Below the pieces are notes generated by a model, which was not told where the DNA came from, ran no database searches, and saw only the letters and a program-made list of their open reading frames with translations. The translations under genes were made by a program, and so were the position numbers. From Wuchereria bancrofti (lineage: Eukaryota; Nematoda; Chromadorea; Rhabditida; Onchocercidae): DNA of 64,000 nt. The stretch spans positions 7,626,303 through 7,690,302 of the forward strand of contig SSBO01000009.1 in assembly GCA_005281725.1 (NCBI GenBank), given 5' to 3'. Shown piece by piece: positions 62,401 to 64,000 of this stretch; the first letter of the stretch is position 1; each line of letters opens with the position of its first letter.

Positions 62401-64000
62401 ATTTTCAGTAAAACTTTATAAAATCCAATCCTTAGCCAACTTTTAGTTTTGCAGAAATGTTTCCCAAGAATTTGAAACTTTATATTTTACCAGATTTGCT
62501 TAATTTTAGGTTTAAATACCAATTTTTTAAAATTAAATTTTTGGATATTCTAAAAACATTTAAAGAATAAATTTTTAGGCTATCAAAGTTATATCTCAAT
62601 GCCAACTCAAATTCATTTGAAAAGTTGATTTTCACTAATGCAGTCATTATTATTTTAAATTGAAAGAAATTATTCCTAGAATTTTAGTTACAAATTGAAG
62701 TTATTTAAAGCTTAATGAATTAGCAATGCCTTAAACTTATGCTTTTACAGATTCTTTAACAATCATCAAAGAAATTTTACTTTTTCATATTTCATGAACT
62801 CCTACTCTGTTCAACCTATAATTAATACGTTTAATCAGTTTTACCTCATCTTTCACAAGGATTCAGCTTGCTGTTAATTAGTTTATAGCAAATCCTCATA
62901 CATATTTATTTTTATCAATTTGCAAATGATCTCACATCAATTTAACTGAAACATACAATGTTTTAATGACAACTTTTATCTATCATGAAATTACTTCAAA
63001 TGCAATGTAAAAGTTAAGCTTATTAAAATTTTATGTCATCATTCGTTTGCTAACCTAATTGTCTGCTATAGACAGAATGAGATTCTTGCATTTTATAGAA
63101 TATATGTTTCTCTCTTTTGATTCTGCAAAAGTATCAATTCTTTTTTTGCCTTTAAGCATTTAATATCAGTGCCCCATCAAAATAATTTATCATAAATGAA
63201 TTGAGAAATTACTTCACTTAGCTGAGAAGTAATCAAAATTAGCAAGTGAGTTATCAGTAGCATAAGTGCTATGAGTATGCTTGTCACTTGACTGATTAGT
63301 CCCATCTGATTACATTCAATCTGTACCTGTTTTATCGACAGTCCGATTTAGAAATGCTACAGTTGTTGAATTAATCTATGCTTTTTTACAAATAGTTCGA
63401 TATAGTATGCTTTGAGATAGTTTCAAATGAAGGATATAATTTAATTATTTGATTGCAGAAAAATGGAAAATGATAGGTATTTGAAAGAACGAAATTGACC
63501 TTTTGTCTAAATTGATAAGGACGATCAAAAAAGGCTCTATTATCTGTTTTTTTTTCTTTTTTTTTTCATCTTAAACTCTAAAATTCAGCATTTCACACAG
63601 TGATAAATCGAAATCATATGTTGTTATTAGATAGTTTTTTGTTTCAAAATTTTGTTCTCAGATAAAAATTAGAAATAAGCATTGTCGACAACTATATGAA
63701 AGAATACATAAAGTGTAGTTAAGAACCGAATTGGTGTCAGGCTGCTAGAGATAAATCATAGATATTTGACAGGAAGATGGCAATTCGAATGACATCTCCG
63801 CTTAAACTGATTTAGTGGAATTTCCAAGGAACATAAAATCGGACGAAGACTTCCTTGTACACTTTAAAAGTTTCAACATAATGGAGGAATGATGAAAAAA
63901 AGGAACAATGTTCTGCAATCTTTAAAAAAAATGATATCATAATGATGTAGGGAAAATCATTTGAAACTTTCCATCATAAAAGATACTTTTAGGGAAAGAA
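59423..64000. other. No supported gene
   Basis: AT-rich DNA with A/T runs and the palindrome at 60948-60980. A short GC-richer patch (61850-61870, CACCCGCCCCCGTGG) stands out but carries no recognisable frame or RNA. Confidence 0.45.
60948..60980 (+). other. Perfect AT palindrome, 16-bp arms
   Basis: TATAATATATTGTA-type arms at 60948-60963 and 60965-60980 are exact reverse complements around a single T. Composed only of A, T and one G/C pair; a cruciform or a spontaneous inverted duplication. Confidence 0.85.

Noticed and set aside
1..64000. Complete tRNA, rRNA, conserved microRNA, CRISPR or viral/prokaryotic genes
   Set aside because: I looked for tRNA B boxes on both strands and for a few well-known conserved microRNA seeds (let-7, lin-4, miR-1, miR-71, miR-124 and similar) and found none; nothing resembled rRNA, CRISPR arrays or viral genes.

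Overview
The window is AT-rich eukaryotic DNA, about 30% GC by eye, with many long A and T runs and no long open frame (the longest stop-free stretches are about 160 codons and look antisense or low-complexity). There is no rRNA, no convincing complete tRNA, no CRISPR array and no bacterial gene order. Candidate 3' splice sites have the compact TTTCAG or TTTTAG form typical of nematodes, and some start codons sit just downstream of such a site, as expected for trans-splicing. The best guess is a nematode with an AT-rich genome, perhaps a spirurid or filarial worm. Other AT-rich invertebrates cannot be excluded from sequence alone.

Most of the window reads as intergenic or intronic DNA. The gene content I can propose consists of short exons, each recognised by an open frame, a good acceptor, a good donor or stop, and compatible phases between neighbours. 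In AT-rich DNA a 40 to 80 codon open frame is expected many times by chance, so all of these are candidates. The best supported is a minus-strand gene at 21.57-23.26 kb: three phase-compatible exons for a type II membrane protein with a short charged tail, one membrane segment and an extracellular part with cysteines and N-glycosylation sites. Plus-strand candidates lie at 0.57-2.23 kb, 8.7 kb, 13.4 kb, 23.3 kb, 25.0-30.5 kb (a phase-compatible chain), 35.1-35.8 kb, 47.2-47.9 kb and 59.2 kb. Further minus-strand candidates lie at 27.3-27.6, 36.2, 46.4 and 54.8-55.0 kb. I could not assign a family to any of them.

The repeats are much more certain. A 1172-bp inverted repeat, identical as far as I could read it, lies at 48,662-49,833 and 52,992-54,163 around a 3158-bp spacer. 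A 92-bp unit is repeated exactly three times at 56,243-56,518. There is a GATA-type array of about 330 bp at 33.75 kb, a pair of diverged direct repeats in the first 1.3 kb, several short tandem duplications and microsatellites, and two tRNA-like segments with A and B box promoter motifs (16.8 kb plus strand, 52.85 kb minus strand) that look like SINE heads or tRNA relics. A stretch at 16.0-16.6 kb reads as coding-like in three successive frames and may be a decayed gene.

I cannot show how the candidate genes work together. The only layout signal is that the minus-strand gene at 23.25 kb and a plus-strand open frame at 23.31 kb are divergent, with start codons about 60 bp apart, so they could share a control region.
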